DNA of 45,170 nt, taken from NCBI GenBank assembly GCA_944387205.1, contig CALXDZ010000128.1, forward strand, positions 1 through 45,170, given 5' to 3'. The notes under the pieces are model-generated. The model worked only from the letters and a program-made list of their open reading frames with translations. It did no database searches and was not told the DNA's origin. Positions within the stretch are counted from its first letter, which is position 1; each line of letters begins with the position of its first letter. Position numbers and translations under genes: made by a program. This document shows positions 17,417 to 24,922 of the stretch, piece by piece. Source of the stretch: an uncultured Oscillospiraceae bacterium. GTDB taxonomy: Bacteria; Bacillota; Clostridia; Oscillospirales; Oscillospiraceae.

Positions 17417-18262
17417 TCATTTCATGGCCGCTGCCACGGCGTCGGCACAGGCCTCCACCGTCAGCGCATCCAGCGGCACGTCCCAGCCGCTCTGGCGCAG
17501 CTCATAGAGTAGCTCCACCGTGTCCGGCACCGTCAGTCCCAGGGCCCGCAGCTTCTCCACCTGGCAAAAGACCTCCTGGGGACTGCCGTCCATGGCCACC
17601 TGGCCGTCGTTCATCACAATGACCCGGTCCGCCTCCTCCGCCTCGTTCATGTGGTGGGTGATGAGGATCACGGTGATCCCCTTTTCCCGGTTGAGCCGGT
17701 GGGCGGTGGAGAGCACCTCTTCCCGGCCCATGGGGTCCAGCATGGCCGTGGCCTCGTCCAGGACGATGCACTCCGGCTCCATGGCGATGACGCCGGCAAT
17801 GGCCACGCGCTGCTTTTGTCCGCCGGAGAGCAGGTGGGGCGCGTGGCGGACGAATTTCTCCATCCCCACCACGGCCAGGGCCTCGTCCACCCGGCGGCGG
17901 ATCTCCTCCGGCGGCACGCCCAGATTCTCCGGGGCGAAGGCCACGTCCTCCTCCACCACATTGGCCACAATCTGGTTGTCCGGGTTCTGGAACACCATGC
18001 CCACCCGGCGGCGGATCTCCAGCAGCAGCGCCTCATCGGCGGTGTCCATGCCCTCCACCCACACCTTGCCTCCGGTGGGCAGCAGCACGGCGTTGAAGTG
18101 CTTGGCCAGGGTGGACTTGCCGGAGCCGTTGTGCCCCAGCACCACCACAAAGCTGCCCTTCTCTATGTTCAGGTCCACGCCCCCCAGCGCCAGGCGAGGG
18201 GTCTTTCCCTCCTCCGCCGGGTAGGCGTACTCCAGTTGCTCAGTCTGCAGCATAGTTGACAT
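17417..18262 (-). CDS. ecfA1: Energy-coupling factor ATPase EcfA1
   Basis: The 281-residue partner ATPase of EcfA2. Walker A is GHNGSGKST (43-51), the Q-loop is GMVFQNPDNQIVA, the signature is LLSGGQKQRVAIAG, Walker B is CIVLDEATAMLD and the switch is ITHHMNEAEEAD. The sequence DEATAML rather than DEPTAGL in the D-loop region is typical of EcfA1. ATG at 18262 is followed three codons later by a second ATG. It starts only 44 bases after the methyltransferase gene, so both are probably in one transcript. Confidence 0.95.
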   Translation of the reverse strand: MSTMLQTEQLEYAYPAEEGKTPRLALGGVDLNIEKGSFVVVLGHNGSGKSTLAKHFNAVLLPTGGKVWVEGMDTADEALLLEIRRRVGMVFQNPDNQIVANVVEEDVAFAPENLGVPPEEIRRRVDEALAVVGMEKFVRHAPHLLSGGQKQRVAIAGVIAMEPECIVLDEATAMLDPMGREEVLSTAHRLNREKGITVILITHHMNEAEEADRVIVMNDGQVAMDGSPQEVFCQVEKLRALGLTVPDTVELLYELRQSGWDVPLDALTVEACADAVAAAMK

Positions 18263-18306
18263 ACTCTCAAGATCTTCCTTTTGGGGATTTTCGTCCGGCC
18301 CGGGGC

Positions 18307-19170
18307 TTATTCAGACTCCCAGCGCCCGGTGGCGCCGCAGGGCAGCGCCAGGCCCGTCTCCGTCACCGGCAGGCCCAGTTCGTCCCAGGAGCAGCGGCCG
18401 CCGTACTTCTCCTTCACCAGCAGGCTCAGAAGGTAGCCCAGCACCGAGGGGGCCAGGCCGGTGGTGTAGGAGTTGATGAGGACAAACAGGGGCTTGTCCG
18501 ACAACACACCAGCGCACAGCTTCACGAAGGGATACAGGTTCTCCTCCAGCTTCCACACCTCGCCGCCGGGGCCCCGGCCGTAGGAGGGCGGGTCCATGAT
18601 GATGGCGTCGTAGGCCTTGCCCCGTCGGATCTCCCGCTCCACAAATTTGGCGCAGTCGTCCACGATCCAGCGGATGGGAGCATCCTGCAATCCGGAGACC
18701 TTGGCGTTCTCCCGGGCCCACTGGACCATGCCCTTGGCCGCGTCCACATGGCACACGCTGGCCCCTGCCGCGGCGCAGGCCACGGTGGCACCGCCGGTAT
18801 AGGCAAACAGGTTCAGCACCCGGATGGGCCGGCCGGCAGAGCGGATCTTGTTCATGGCAAAGTCCCAGTTCACCGCCTGCTCCGGGAAGATGCCCGTATG
18901 CTTGAAGTTCATGGGCTTGACCTGGAAGGTCAGCTCCCCGTAGCGGACGGTCCAGCTCTCCGGCAGCTTGTTCTTCTCCCAGTGGCCGCCGCCGGTACGG
19001 GAGCGAAGATACCGGGCGTTGGCCTGCCGCCAGCCGGAATTGGTATGGGGCGTCTCCCAGATGGCCTGGGGGTCCGGCCGCACCAGGACCTGCCGGCCCC
19101 AACGCTCCAGCTTCTCTCCCCCGCCGCAGTCCAGCAGCTCATAATCCTGCCATTTATCCGCGATCCACAT
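18307..19170 (-). CDS. Class I SAM-dependent rRNA methyltransferase (COG1092-like)
   Basis: A 287-residue methyltransferase related to the catalytic half of RlmI/RlmK-type enzymes. The SAM-binding motif is VLNLFAYTGGATVACAAAG (about 138-156), the acidic motif follows at CHVDAAKG, and motif IV is IIMDPPSYGRG (about 211-221), expected of base methyltransferases; no PUA domain is present. It may act on 23S rRNA, but the exact base is not predictable. The ATG at 19170 is chosen over 19200 because GGAGGAC sits just upstream and the family N-terminus MWIADKWQDYELLD starts there. A good promoter lies at 19214-19243. Confidence 0.88.
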   Translation of the reverse strand: MWIADKWQDYELLDCGGGEKLERWGRQVLVRPDPQAIWETPHTNSGWRQANARYLRSRTGGGHWEKNKLPESWTVRYGELTFQVKPMNFKHTGIFPEQAVNWDFAMNKIRSAGRPIRVLNLFAYTGGATVACAAAGASVCHVDAAKGMVQWARENAKVSGLQDAPIRWIVDDCAKFVEREIRRGKAYDAIIMDPPSYGRGPGGEVWKLEENLYPFVKLCAGVLSDKPLFVLINSYTTGLAPSVLGYLLSLLVKEKYGGRCSWDELGLPVTETGLALPCGATGRWESE

Positions 19171-19213
19171 AAGACGTCCTCCACATTCACAAAAAATCAC
19201 ACATTATCGAATT

Positions 19214-19243
19214 ATTATACTCCCCAACGGCACCTTTCGTCAA
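19214..19243 (-). promoter_or_regulatory. Promoter of the methyltransferase-ecf run
   Basis: On the minus strand TTGACG (complement of 19238-19243), 18 bases, then TATAAT (complement of 19214-19219). It could drive the methyltransferase and, with only short gaps downstream and no terminator noticed, much of the run down to rqcH. Confidence 0.65.
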
Positions 19244-19320
19244 TGAATAGATTGTGAAGAATGGTGTCGTCTCTCCCCTGCCCCATTGGGTCCCCGGGAC
19301 AAAAAATCAAAAATTCGCTC

Positions 19321-19348
19321 TTGACATTTCCCAGAGCTGTGCTACAAT
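19321..19348 (+). promoter_or_regulatory. Promoter of the T-box-controlled methionine operon
   Basis: TTGACA (19321-19326), 16 bases, TACAAT (19343-19348). It sits immediately before the T-box leader. Confidence 0.8.
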
Positions 19349-19354
19349 GGCCCC

Positions 19355-19635
19355 AATACAAAAAAGGCTGTGATGAAGAGGGCGAAGGCGCGGAACCTTG
19401 CAGAGAGCCGGCGGTTGGTGCGAGACGGCGGGGAAACGTTTTCAATGCCTATGGCTTCTGAGCCGGAGGGTCGAGACCGGAGACGGATTAGGCCCTTCCG
19501 TGTCGCCGCGTTAAGGCAGAGGGCTTGTTGGAGCCTGTGAGAGGTGCGCCGGAACCGGCGCGCAATTTGAGTGGTACCGCGGGAGCATCTCCCGTCTCAA
19601 AGTTTTTCTTTGAGACGGGAGTTTTCTTTTTGCCC
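19355..19635 (+). promoter_or_regulatory. T-box riboswitch leader
   Basis: A tRNA-sensing leader ahead of two methionine biosynthesis genes. Landmarks in order are the AG-box region GATGAAGAG (19372-19380), the GA-rich stem I motifs AGAGAG and GGTTGGTG (about 19400-19418), the CTTCTGAG end of stem I (about 19455-19462), the T-box TGGTACCGCGG (19572-19582), and a terminator stem CTCCCGTCTCAAAG / CTTTGAGACGGGAG (19589-19602 with 19608-19621) followed by TTTTCTTTTT. The specifier is probably ATG at 19451-19453: it precedes CTTCTGAG at the usual distance and is followed by a purine, and it agrees with the downstream genes. Another ATG at 19445 is possible. Uncharged tRNA-Met would then allow read-through when methionine is short. 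Confidence 0.92.
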
Positions 19636-19665
19636 CGCCAATTCAGACAACGGAGGTAAATGAAC

Positions 19666-20949
19666 ATGAGCAACTATCGTATTGAGACCCAGTGCGTCCA
19701 GGGCGGCTATACGCCGGGCAACGGCGAACCCCGCCAGATCCCCATCATCCAGTCCACCACCTTCAAATACGCCACGTCCGAGGATATGGGCAAGCTCTTC
19801 GACCTGGAGGCCAGTGGCTATTTCTATACCCGCCTGCAAAATCCCACCAACGACTATGTGGCGGCCAAGATCTGCGCCCTGGAGGGCGGCACCGCCGCCA
19901 TGCTCACCTCCTCCGGTCAGGCGGCCAACTTCTTCGCCCTGTTCAACATCGCCTCCTTCGGAGATCACATCGTAGCCTCCTCCAGCATCTATGGCGGTAC
20001 CTTCAACCTGATCTCCGTGACCATGGCCAAGATGGGCGTGGAGACCACCTTTGTAGCCCCGGACTGCTCCGACGAGGAGCTGGCCGCCGCCTTCCGCCCC
20101 AACACCAAGTGCGTCTTCGGCGAGACCATCGCCAACCCCGCCCTGACAGTGCTGGACATTGAGCGCTTTGCCAAGGCCGCTCATGACCACGGCGTACCTC
20201 TGATCGTGGACAACACCTTTGCCACTCCCGTGGGCTGCCGCCCCTTTGCATGGGGCGCCGACATTGTCACCCACTCCACCACCAAGTACATGGACGGTCA
20301 CGGCGCAGCGGTGGGCGGCGCCATCGTGGATTCCGGCAAGTTCGACTGGATGGCCCACGCCGACAAGTTCCCCGGCCTTACCACCCCTGACGAGAGCTAC
20401 CACGGCATCACCTATGCTGAGAAGTTTGGCAAGGAGGGCGCTTTCATCACCAAGTGTACCGCCCAGCTCATGCGGGACTTCGGCGCCATCCAGTCCCCCC
20501 AGCACGCTTTCTACCTGAACCTGGGACTGGAGAGCCTCCATGTCCGTATGGCCCGGCACTGTGAAAACGGCCAGGCGGTGGCGGAGTTCCTGGCGGCACA
20601 TCCCAAGGTAGAGAAGGTGAACTACTGCGGTCTGCCCGGGGACAAATACCACGCGCTGGCTCAGAAGTACCTGCCCAACGGCTCCTGCGGCGTGGTGTCC
20701 TTTGAGCTCAAGGGCGGCCGGGAAGCAGCGGGCATCTTCATGAAGCACCTGAAGCTGGCTGCCATTGAGACCCATGTGGCCGACGCCCGTACCTGCTGCC
20801 TCAATCCCGCTTCCTCCACCCACCGGCAGATGACCGACGAGCAGCTTGCCGCCGCCGGCGTGCCCGCCGGATTGGTGCGGATGAGCTGCGGTCTGGAGAG
20901 CAAGGAGGAGCTGATCGAAGACATCGCCCAGGCGCTGGACGCCATCTAA
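19666..20949 (+). CDS. metY: O-acetylhomoserine sulfhydrylase (Cys/Met metabolism PLP enzyme)
   Basis: A 427-residue fold-type I PLP enzyme that joins O-acetylhomoserine with sulfide to give homocysteine. Visible: SGQAANFFALFNIA (PLP phosphate region), DNTFATPVGCRPFAWGADIVTHSTTKYMDGHG with the Schiff-base Lys207, and the C-terminal SSTHRQMTDEQLAAAGV and RMSCGLE, which bind substrate carboxylate. Length and the DNTFATP motif fit the MetY/CysD-like branch rather than cystathionine gamma-synthase. ATG at 19666 is chosen because GGAGG lies 8 bases upstream; ATG at 19660 is only 3 bases from it. It is directly downstream of the T-box and 30 bases before metAA. Confidence 0.94.
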   Translation: MSNYRIETQCVQGGYTPGNGEPRQIPIIQSTTFKYATSEDMGKLFDLEASGYFYTRLQNPTNDYVAAKICALEGGTAAMLTSSGQAANFFALFNIASFGDHIVASSSIYGGTFNLISVTMAKMGVETTFVAPDCSDEELAAAFRPNTKCVFGETIANPALTVLDIERFAKAAHDHGVPLIVDNTFATPVGCRPFAWGADIVTHSTTKYMDGHGAAVGGAIVDSGKFDWMAHADKFPGLTTPDESYHGITYAEKFGKEGAFITKCTAQLMRDFGAIQSPQHAFYLNLGLESLHVRMARHCENGQAVAEFLAAHPKVEKVNYCGLPGDKYHALAQKYLPNGSCGVVSFELKGGREAAGIFMKHLKLAAIETHVADARTCCLNPASSTHRQMTDEQLAAAGVPAGLVRMSCGLESKEELIEDIAQALDAI

Positions 20950-20979
20950 AAAGCAAACCGAGACAAGGAGTAGCACGCC

Positions 20980-21918
20980 ATGCCCATCAAAATCCCCAAT
21001 CAGCTGCCCGCCACCCGGACGCTGCGCAGCGAAAATATCTTCGTCATGACTGAGACCCGGGCCATGACCCAGGACATCCGCCCGCTGCAGATCCTGCTTT
21101 TGAACCTGATGCCCACCAAGGTGGACACAGAGACCCAGCTGGCCCGGGTCCTGGGCAACACGCCGCTGCAGATTGAGCTGGAGCTCATCGCCCCCACCGG
21201 CCATGTGTCCAAGAACACCTCACAGGAGCATATGCTGGCCTTTTACAAGACCTTTGACGAGGTGAAAGACCTGACCTTCGACGGACTCATCATCACCGGC
21301 GCGCCGGTGGAGCAGATGCCCTTTGAGGAGGTGGACTACTGGCCGGAGCTGTGCCGGATCATGGAGTGGAGCAAGACCAACGTCCACTCCACCCTCCACA
21401 TCTGCTGGGGCGCCCAGGCGGGACTGTACTACCACTACGGCATCCCCAAGCGCCCGCTGCCTGAAAAGCTCTTCGGCGTGTTCCGCCACACGGTAGAGGA
21501 GCCCAATTTCATGCTCTTCCGAGGCTTTGACGACCAGTTCTGGGTCCCCCACTCCCGGAACACCACCGTGGACCGCTCCGATGTAGAGGCAGTGCCGGCG
21601 CTGAAGATCCTGGCCTCCTCCCCAGAGGCGGGCATCTACGCCATCAAGACCGACAAGGGCCGCCAAATCTTCATCATGGGCCACTCGGAGTATGACCGGG
21701 ACACCCTGAAAAAGGAGTATCTGCGGGACGTGGAGGCCGGGGTGGACATCCAGCTGCCCAAAAACTACTTCCCTCACGACGACCCCGCCCAGTCTCCCCC
21801 CGTCACCTGGCGGTCCTGTGCCAATCTACTCTACGCCAACTGGCTGAACTATTTTGTCTATCAGACTGCCCCCTACGACATCCGGGAGATCCGTCTGGGC
21901 CACCGCACCGACGACTAA
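20980..21918 (+). CDS. metAA: Homoserine O-acetyltransferase (MetA family)
   Basis: A 312-residue enzyme that activates homoserine for methionine synthesis. The catalytic cysteine is Cys142 in HICWGAQA, with His235 and Glu237 in GHSEYDRDT completing the triad. Residue 111 is Glu (GAPVE). In the MetA family Glu at this position selects acetyl-CoA while Gly selects succinyl-CoA, so this is predicted to make O-acetylhomoserine, matching the sulfhydrylase encoded just upstream. The ATG at 20980 follows AAGGAGTAGCACGCC. The two genes form a compact T-box-controlled operon ended at 21927-21964. Confidence 0.95.
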   Translation: MPIKIPNQLPATRTLRSENIFVMTETRAMTQDIRPLQILLLNLMPTKVDTETQLARVLGNTPLQIELELIAPTGHVSKNTSQEHMLAFYKTFDEVKDLTFDGLIITGAPVEQMPFEEVDYWPELCRIMEWSKTNVHSTLHICWGAQAGLYYHYGIPKRPLPEKLFGVFRHTVEEPNFMLFRGFDDQFWVPHSRNTTVDRSDVEAVPALKILASSPEAGIYAIKTDKGRQIFIMGHSEYDRDTLKKEYLRDVEAGVDIQLPKNYFPHDDPAQSPPVTWRSCANLLYANWLNYFVYQTAPYDIREIRLGHRTDD

Positions 21919-21926
21919 ACGCAAAG

Positions 21927-21964
21927 AAAACCGCCTCACTCCGACTCGGAGTGAGGCGGTTTTG
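21927..21964 (+). terminator. Terminator between metAA and arsR (convergent)
   Basis: AAAACCGCCTCACTCCGA / TCGGAGTGAGGCGGTTTT forms a long GC-rich stem with A and T tracts on its two sides, so it can end transcription from both directions. Confidence 0.88.
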
Positions 21965-21969
21965 TTCTT

Positions 21970-22257
21970 CTATTCCTCCCGGCAGTACTGCTCCCTGAGC
22001 ACCGCCAGCAGCACCCGCACCCGCTCATCGGCTACGGAATAGACCACATACTGCCCGTTTCGCCGGTCCGCCACCAGGCCGGCGGAACGCAGAGCGTGAA
22101 GATGCTGGGACAGGGCCGATTGGCCGATCTTGGGGGTGTGCTCTCCCAGCTCCCCCACCGTCATGGGGTGCTCCAGCAGAGCGCACAGCAGCAAAAGCCG
22201 GTTCTCATTGGCCAGCAGCTTCAAAAGCTCCGCCACCTGCTTTGCCTTCTCCTCCAT
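21970..22257 (-). CDS. ArsR-family winged-helix repressor
   Basis: A 95-residue DNA-binding protein. It shows the ArsR/SmtB core: AELLKLLANENRLLLLCALLEHPMTVGEL (about 9-37), the recognition helix IGQSALSQHLHALRSAGLV (about 43-61) and the wing RRNGQYVVYSVADERV (about 64-79). The classical metal site ELCVCDL of ArsR/SmtB is absent (GELGEHTP instead) and the protein has a single Cys, so the signal may not be a metal bound at the alpha-3 site. It is the last gene of a three-gene operon whose promoter holds a perfect 30-bp palindrome, so autoregulation is likely. Confidence 0.92.
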   Translation of the reverse strand: MEEKAKQVAELLKLLANENRLLLLCALLEHPMTVGELGEHTPKIGQSALSQHLHALRSAGLVADRRNGQYVVYSVADERVRVLLAVLREQYCREE

Positions 22258-22861
22258 GTGCCTTCTCTCCTTCCTCCGTATGCTTTCCCACCCGCAGGCG
22301 GCAGATCAGCTGGGTCATGGTGCCCATGGGGCAGAACACGCACCAAGTCCGGGGCTTAAAGAGCACCATGACGATGACCCCGATCAGGGTGGAGGTGAGC
22401 ATGATGCTGTAAAACCCAAAGGCGAACTGGGCCACCCAGGGGGCAAAGATCGTGCCGTGATAGGCCCAGTGCCAAGGCAGACGGAACATCCAGAACAGCT
22501 TTACGAACTCCCCCAGGTCCCGGGCTCCGGCGCCTACCAGATAGGTGGTCCAGAGCATCTGGAAGAACATGAGGAAAAAGAAGACCAAAAAGCCGTACCG
22601 AAAGGCCTGAGAGCGCATCCAGCGGGGTGTGGGGCGGTTCCGAGACAGCTTCAGCCGTCCGCCCAGAAGGCTCAGGAACTGCCCCCGGTCACAGTAGCGG
22701 TTGCAGTAGAGCTTGCCGCCGCCGAAAATGGAGATCAGCAGAGGCAGGCAGAAAAAGATCATGCCCAGCCAGGCAAAAAGGATGTTGAAAAATCCCAGGC
22801 CCAGATAGATGGGCGTGACGATCCAGAGGCAGTCGTACCAGTGCTTCTTGTTCCCCTTCAT
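22205..22861 (-). CDS. NapH/NosR-like membrane 4Fe-4S protein
   Basis: A 218-residue polytopic protein. About four to five hydrophobic segments are visible (about 12-43, 78-102 and 135-165). Two cysteine clusters, CNRYCDRGQ (about 52-60) and CVFCPMGT (about 173-180), lie near the membrane, as in the NapH/NosR/RdxA (polyferredoxin) family that moves electrons across or along the membrane. The ATG at 22861 overlaps the ferredoxin stop (ATGA), and its own 3' end overlaps arsR by 53 bases in a different frame. The extended upstream reading frame is a shadow of the ferredoxin gene. Confidence 0.88.
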   Translation of the reverse strand: MKGNKKHWYDCLWIVTPIYLGLGFFNILFAWLGMIFFCLPLLISIFGGGKLYCNRYCDRGQFLSLLGGRLKLSRNRPTPRWMRSQAFRYGFLVFFFLMFFQMLWTTYLVGAGARDLGEFVKLFWMFRLPWHWAYHGTIFAPWVAQFAFGFYSIMLTSTLIGVIVMVLFKPRTWCVFCPMGTMTQLICRLRVGKHTEEGEKAHGGEGKAGGGAFEAAGQ

Positions 22862-23061
22862 ACCGTTTCCACCCGCGCTTTCAAAGAGATGGTCCCCGCC
22901 GGGCACTCCCCTGCGCATTTGCCGCAGCCCACGCAGCGGTCGGTATCCACTCGGGCCGCCACGCCCTTCCACACCTGGATGGCTCCCAAGGGGCACACCT
23001 TCACACAGCAGCCGCAGGCCACACAGTGCTCTCCCACCTGGGCGTATCGCTTCGATGCCAT
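22858..23061 (-). CDS. Small two-cluster 4Fe-4S ferredoxin
   Basis: A 67-residue ferredoxin with two complete CxxCxxCxxxC motifs, CVACGCCVKVCPLG and CVGCGKCAGECPAG. The ATG at 23061 is chosen: AAGGAGGAG sits 5 bases upstream, while the in-frame codon at 23082 has none. It is the first gene of the ferredoxin/NapH-like/arsR operon and probably exchanges electrons with the membrane Fe-S protein that overlaps it by 4 bases. No terminal oxidoreductase is encoded alongside. Confidence 0.92.
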   Translation of the reverse strand: MASKRYAQVGEHCVACGCCVKVCPLGAIQVWKGVAARVDTDRCVGCGKCAGECPAGTISLKARVETV

Positions 23062-23085
23062 AAGACTCCTCCTTAATTTCATTAG

Positions 23086-23115
23086 TATTTTAATATATTA
23101 TAATATATTAAAATA
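23086..23115. repeat. Perfect 30-bp palindrome, probable ArsR operator
   Basis: The sequence from 23086 to 23115 is its own exact reverse complement: two arms TATTTTAATATATTA / TAATATATTAAAATA, entirely A/T. It overlaps the -10 element of the ferredoxin operon. AT-rich inverted repeats around the core promoter are usual binding sites for ArsR/SmtB repressors, and the operon encodes one. Confidence 0.75.
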
Positions 23116-23130
23116 TATGCGCTCTGTCAA
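23102..23130 (-). promoter_or_regulatory. Promoter of the ferredoxin/NapH-like/arsR operon
   Basis: On the minus strand TTGACA (complement of 23125-23130), 17 bases, then TATATT (complement of 23102-23107). The -10 element lies inside the 30-bp palindrome, so repressor binding there should exclude RNA polymerase. Confidence 0.8.
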
Positions 23131-23212
23131 GGGAAAAATTTTCCTCTATGATTCCCACTCTATTGCTATGTGCTCTTTTCCCGATATGTGCAGCCTGGAA
23201 GACGGAAAAACA

Positions 23213-23249
23213 GCCATTGCTCAAAGCAGCTCCTACTTTGAGCAACGGC
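23213..23249. other. Isolated stem-loop in intergenic space
   Basis: TTGCTCAAAG (23217-23226) and CTTTGAGCAA (23236-23245) form a perfect 10-bp stem with a 9-base loop, extended by three outer G-C pairs after one mismatch. There is no T tract beside it. It lies between the ferredoxin promoter and the terminator of the lysis cassette; its role is unknown. Confidence 0.5.
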
Positions 23250-23275
23250 CGTTCTCAAGACAGCGGGGGACACGG

Positions 23276-23315
23276 AAAGGGCCCCGTCCCGAACTTTTCG
23301 GGACGGGGCCTTTTG
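23276..23315 (-). terminator. Terminator of the lysis cassette
   Basis: GGCCCCGTCCCGA / TCGGGACGGGGCC stem, with AAA on the left (TTT when read on minus) and TTTT on the right. It lies just downstream of the amidase gene on the minus strand. Confidence 0.8.
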
Positions 23316-23340
23316 GGCGATCTGCAAATTCACGCCTGGC

Positions 23341-24708
23341 TCAGTTCATGGCCGAGGCCACCTTGATGAGCAGCAGCCGCACGGTGGCGGCGCTGTACTT
23401 CCCTGCCGCCCAGTACTCCGGGCTGTCGATGATGCCCGCCGCTGCCAGTTTTTCTACGGCGGCGCTGAGCTCCGGATCTCCGGCCTCCTGGGAAGGTTCC
23501 TCCGGCTTCTGGACAGCTCCTCCGTCCGACGCCGCCCAAGGTACGCCCAGATACTCTGCGATGCCCTTGGCCTCCGCCTGGGCCACCTTGGCACGCCATA
23601 CCTCGCTCTTGAGGTTTTCCGTGTCCTCCTGGTTGGTGTGGAAGGCGTGCTCGATGAGCACCGCCGGGGCGGCAGTGTTCTTGAGCACATAGAGCGCCGG
23701 GTCATAGACCAGAGCCGTGGTCCGCACGGTGATGCCGGCGGCCTTTACCTGCTTCAAGATGGCCTGAGCCGCCTTTTCCCGTTCGCCTCCCGCGCCGTAG
23801 AGATAACAGCTCCAGCCCTTGGCACTGCTCCAGCCGCTGCTTGCCGCCGCATTGGAGTGAAGGGATACGAAGAGATCCAGGCCTTGGATGCCGTTGGCGA
23901 TCTTGCATCGCTCCTGGAGACTCACTGCCTGGCCGTCGGGCCGGGTCTCGGTGACGGCCACGCCGCAGCGCTCCAGATGGGTGCGGATGCGCTTGGCCAT
24001 GTCCAGGGCGAACTCGTGCTCGTAGTAGGTGCCGTCGGGGCTGCGGTTGGCCAGGTTCCCGGCGTCGTGGCCCGCGTCCAGGCACACCGTCTTTTTCTCA
24101 TTCAATGGGTTCTCCTCCTTTTCGTGGACCACCAGATAAAAAGGCAGCACCCGGTCCGCATCACAGGCAAAGCCCCGCCCCTGGCGGTCCCGGTAGCACA
24201 CCGAGCCGCCGCCGTCCAGCATCACCGCGCTGTCCCAGCCGGCGGATGCCAGCACATCCCGCAGCGCCTCAGGTGTGTACGCCGTCTCCGTCACCAGATA
24301 GGCAAAGCGCCCGGCCTTGCTCCCCATGGCCTGGCGGGGGCGGCTGCCCCCCATGTCCGGGTTGTAGTGGGGATTCTCCACCGGCTTGCCGTTGACGATC
24401 AGCGCCACGCACTCCACGCAGTTGTCCCTGCCGTCCGGCAGCAGGGCACAGCCGTAGTCCTGCACATCCCGGCTCCAGGCCATGCCCCAGACCTGATAGG
24501 CCGGGGCACAGTAGGTCACGCCGTCCCCTTTCAGATGACAGCAGGCCTGGAGGTTGGAGAGGAAGATGGGCCCACCGAAGAGAAAGCTGCCGCCGGTCTC
24601 CTGAAGGATCTTCTCCATCTCCCGCTCCGGGTATCCAGCCGTATTGTGGTAGATTTGCAGTCGGGCGAGGTCTTCCAGAGGGATGGTACCCGCAAACTGC
24701 TCAGCCAT
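23341..24708 (-). CDS. Phosphodiester glycosidase-amidase fusion, endolysin-like
   Basis: A 455-residue two-domain wall enzyme. Residues about 1-195 resemble the phosphodiester glycosidase (NAGPA) domain, ending in the signature VMLDGGGS (162-169). Residues about 207-385 form an Amidase_3 N-acetylmuramoyl-L-alanine amidase: DAGHDAGN with zinc His214, zinc Glu230, SLHSNAA with the second His, and LIEHAFHTN with the catalytic Glu. A Pro/Glu linker leads to a C-terminal segment of about 50 residues (AVEKLAAAGIIDSPEYW) that may bind the wall. There is no signal peptide, and a holin gene overlaps its start, so release through a holin pore is likely. An internal AAGGAGGAG/TTG at 24105 could start a separate amidase. 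Confidence 0.9.
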   Translation of the reverse strand: MAEQFAGTIPLEDLARLQIYHNTAGYPEREMEKILQETGGSFLFGGPIFLSNLQACCHLKGDGVTYCAPAYQVWGMAWSRDVQDYGCALLPDGRDNCVECVALIVNGKPVENPHYNPDMGGSRPRQAMGSKAGRFAYLVTETAYTPEALRDVLASAGWDSAVMLDGGGSVCYRDRQGRGFACDADRVLPFYLVVHEKEENPLNEKKTVCLDAGHDAGNLANRSPDGTYYEHEFALDMAKRIRTHLERCGVAVTETRPDGQAVSLQERCKIANGIQGLDLFVSLHSNAAASSGWSSAKGWSCYLYGAGGEREKAAQAILKQVKAAGITVRTTALVYDPALYVLKNTAAPAVLIEHAFHTNQEDTENLKSEVWRAKVAQAEAKGIAEYLGVPWAASDGGAVQKPEEPSQEAGDPELSAAVEKLAAAGIIDSPEYWAAGKYSAATVRLLLIKVASAMN

Positions 24709-24910
24709 TGCCCTCACCGCTCCCCGCGGCAGATTTTTTCTCCGCCTGGGTGCCGAAATAGAAGGCGATGACCACGGTGAACACGGTCAGGAACTGCTCC
24801 GTGGTCACATGGCCCGTCACCGAGAGATAGGCAAACACCGCCGTCAGGGCAATGGTGACGATGCTCTTGACCGATAAAAGGTTTGCTGCCCGCTTTTTCA
24901 GCTGCTCCAT
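24701..24910 (-). CDS. Phage-type holin
   Basis: A 69-residue protein with a basic N-terminus (MEQLKKRAANLL), two hydrophobic segments (about 16-32 and 37-54) and a short charged tail (EKKSAAGSGEGNG). Size, arrangement and the overlap with a downstream wall hydrolase gene match phage holins, which assemble in the cytoplasmic membrane and let the endolysin reach the wall. The ATG at 24910 has a G-rich ribosome site. It lies 12 bases after the preceding small gene. Confidence 0.82.
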   Translation of the reverse strand: MEQLKKRAANLLSVKSIVTIALTAVFAYLSVTGHVTTEQFLTVFTVVIAFYFGTQAEKKSAAGSGEGNG

Positions 24911-24922
24911 GAAATGCCCCCC

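Noticed and set aside
19597-21204. 535-codon open frame on - opposite the T-box operon genes
   Set aside because: It is opposite two well-supported methionine genes and starts inside metAA; glycine/valine-rich low-information product typical of shadows.
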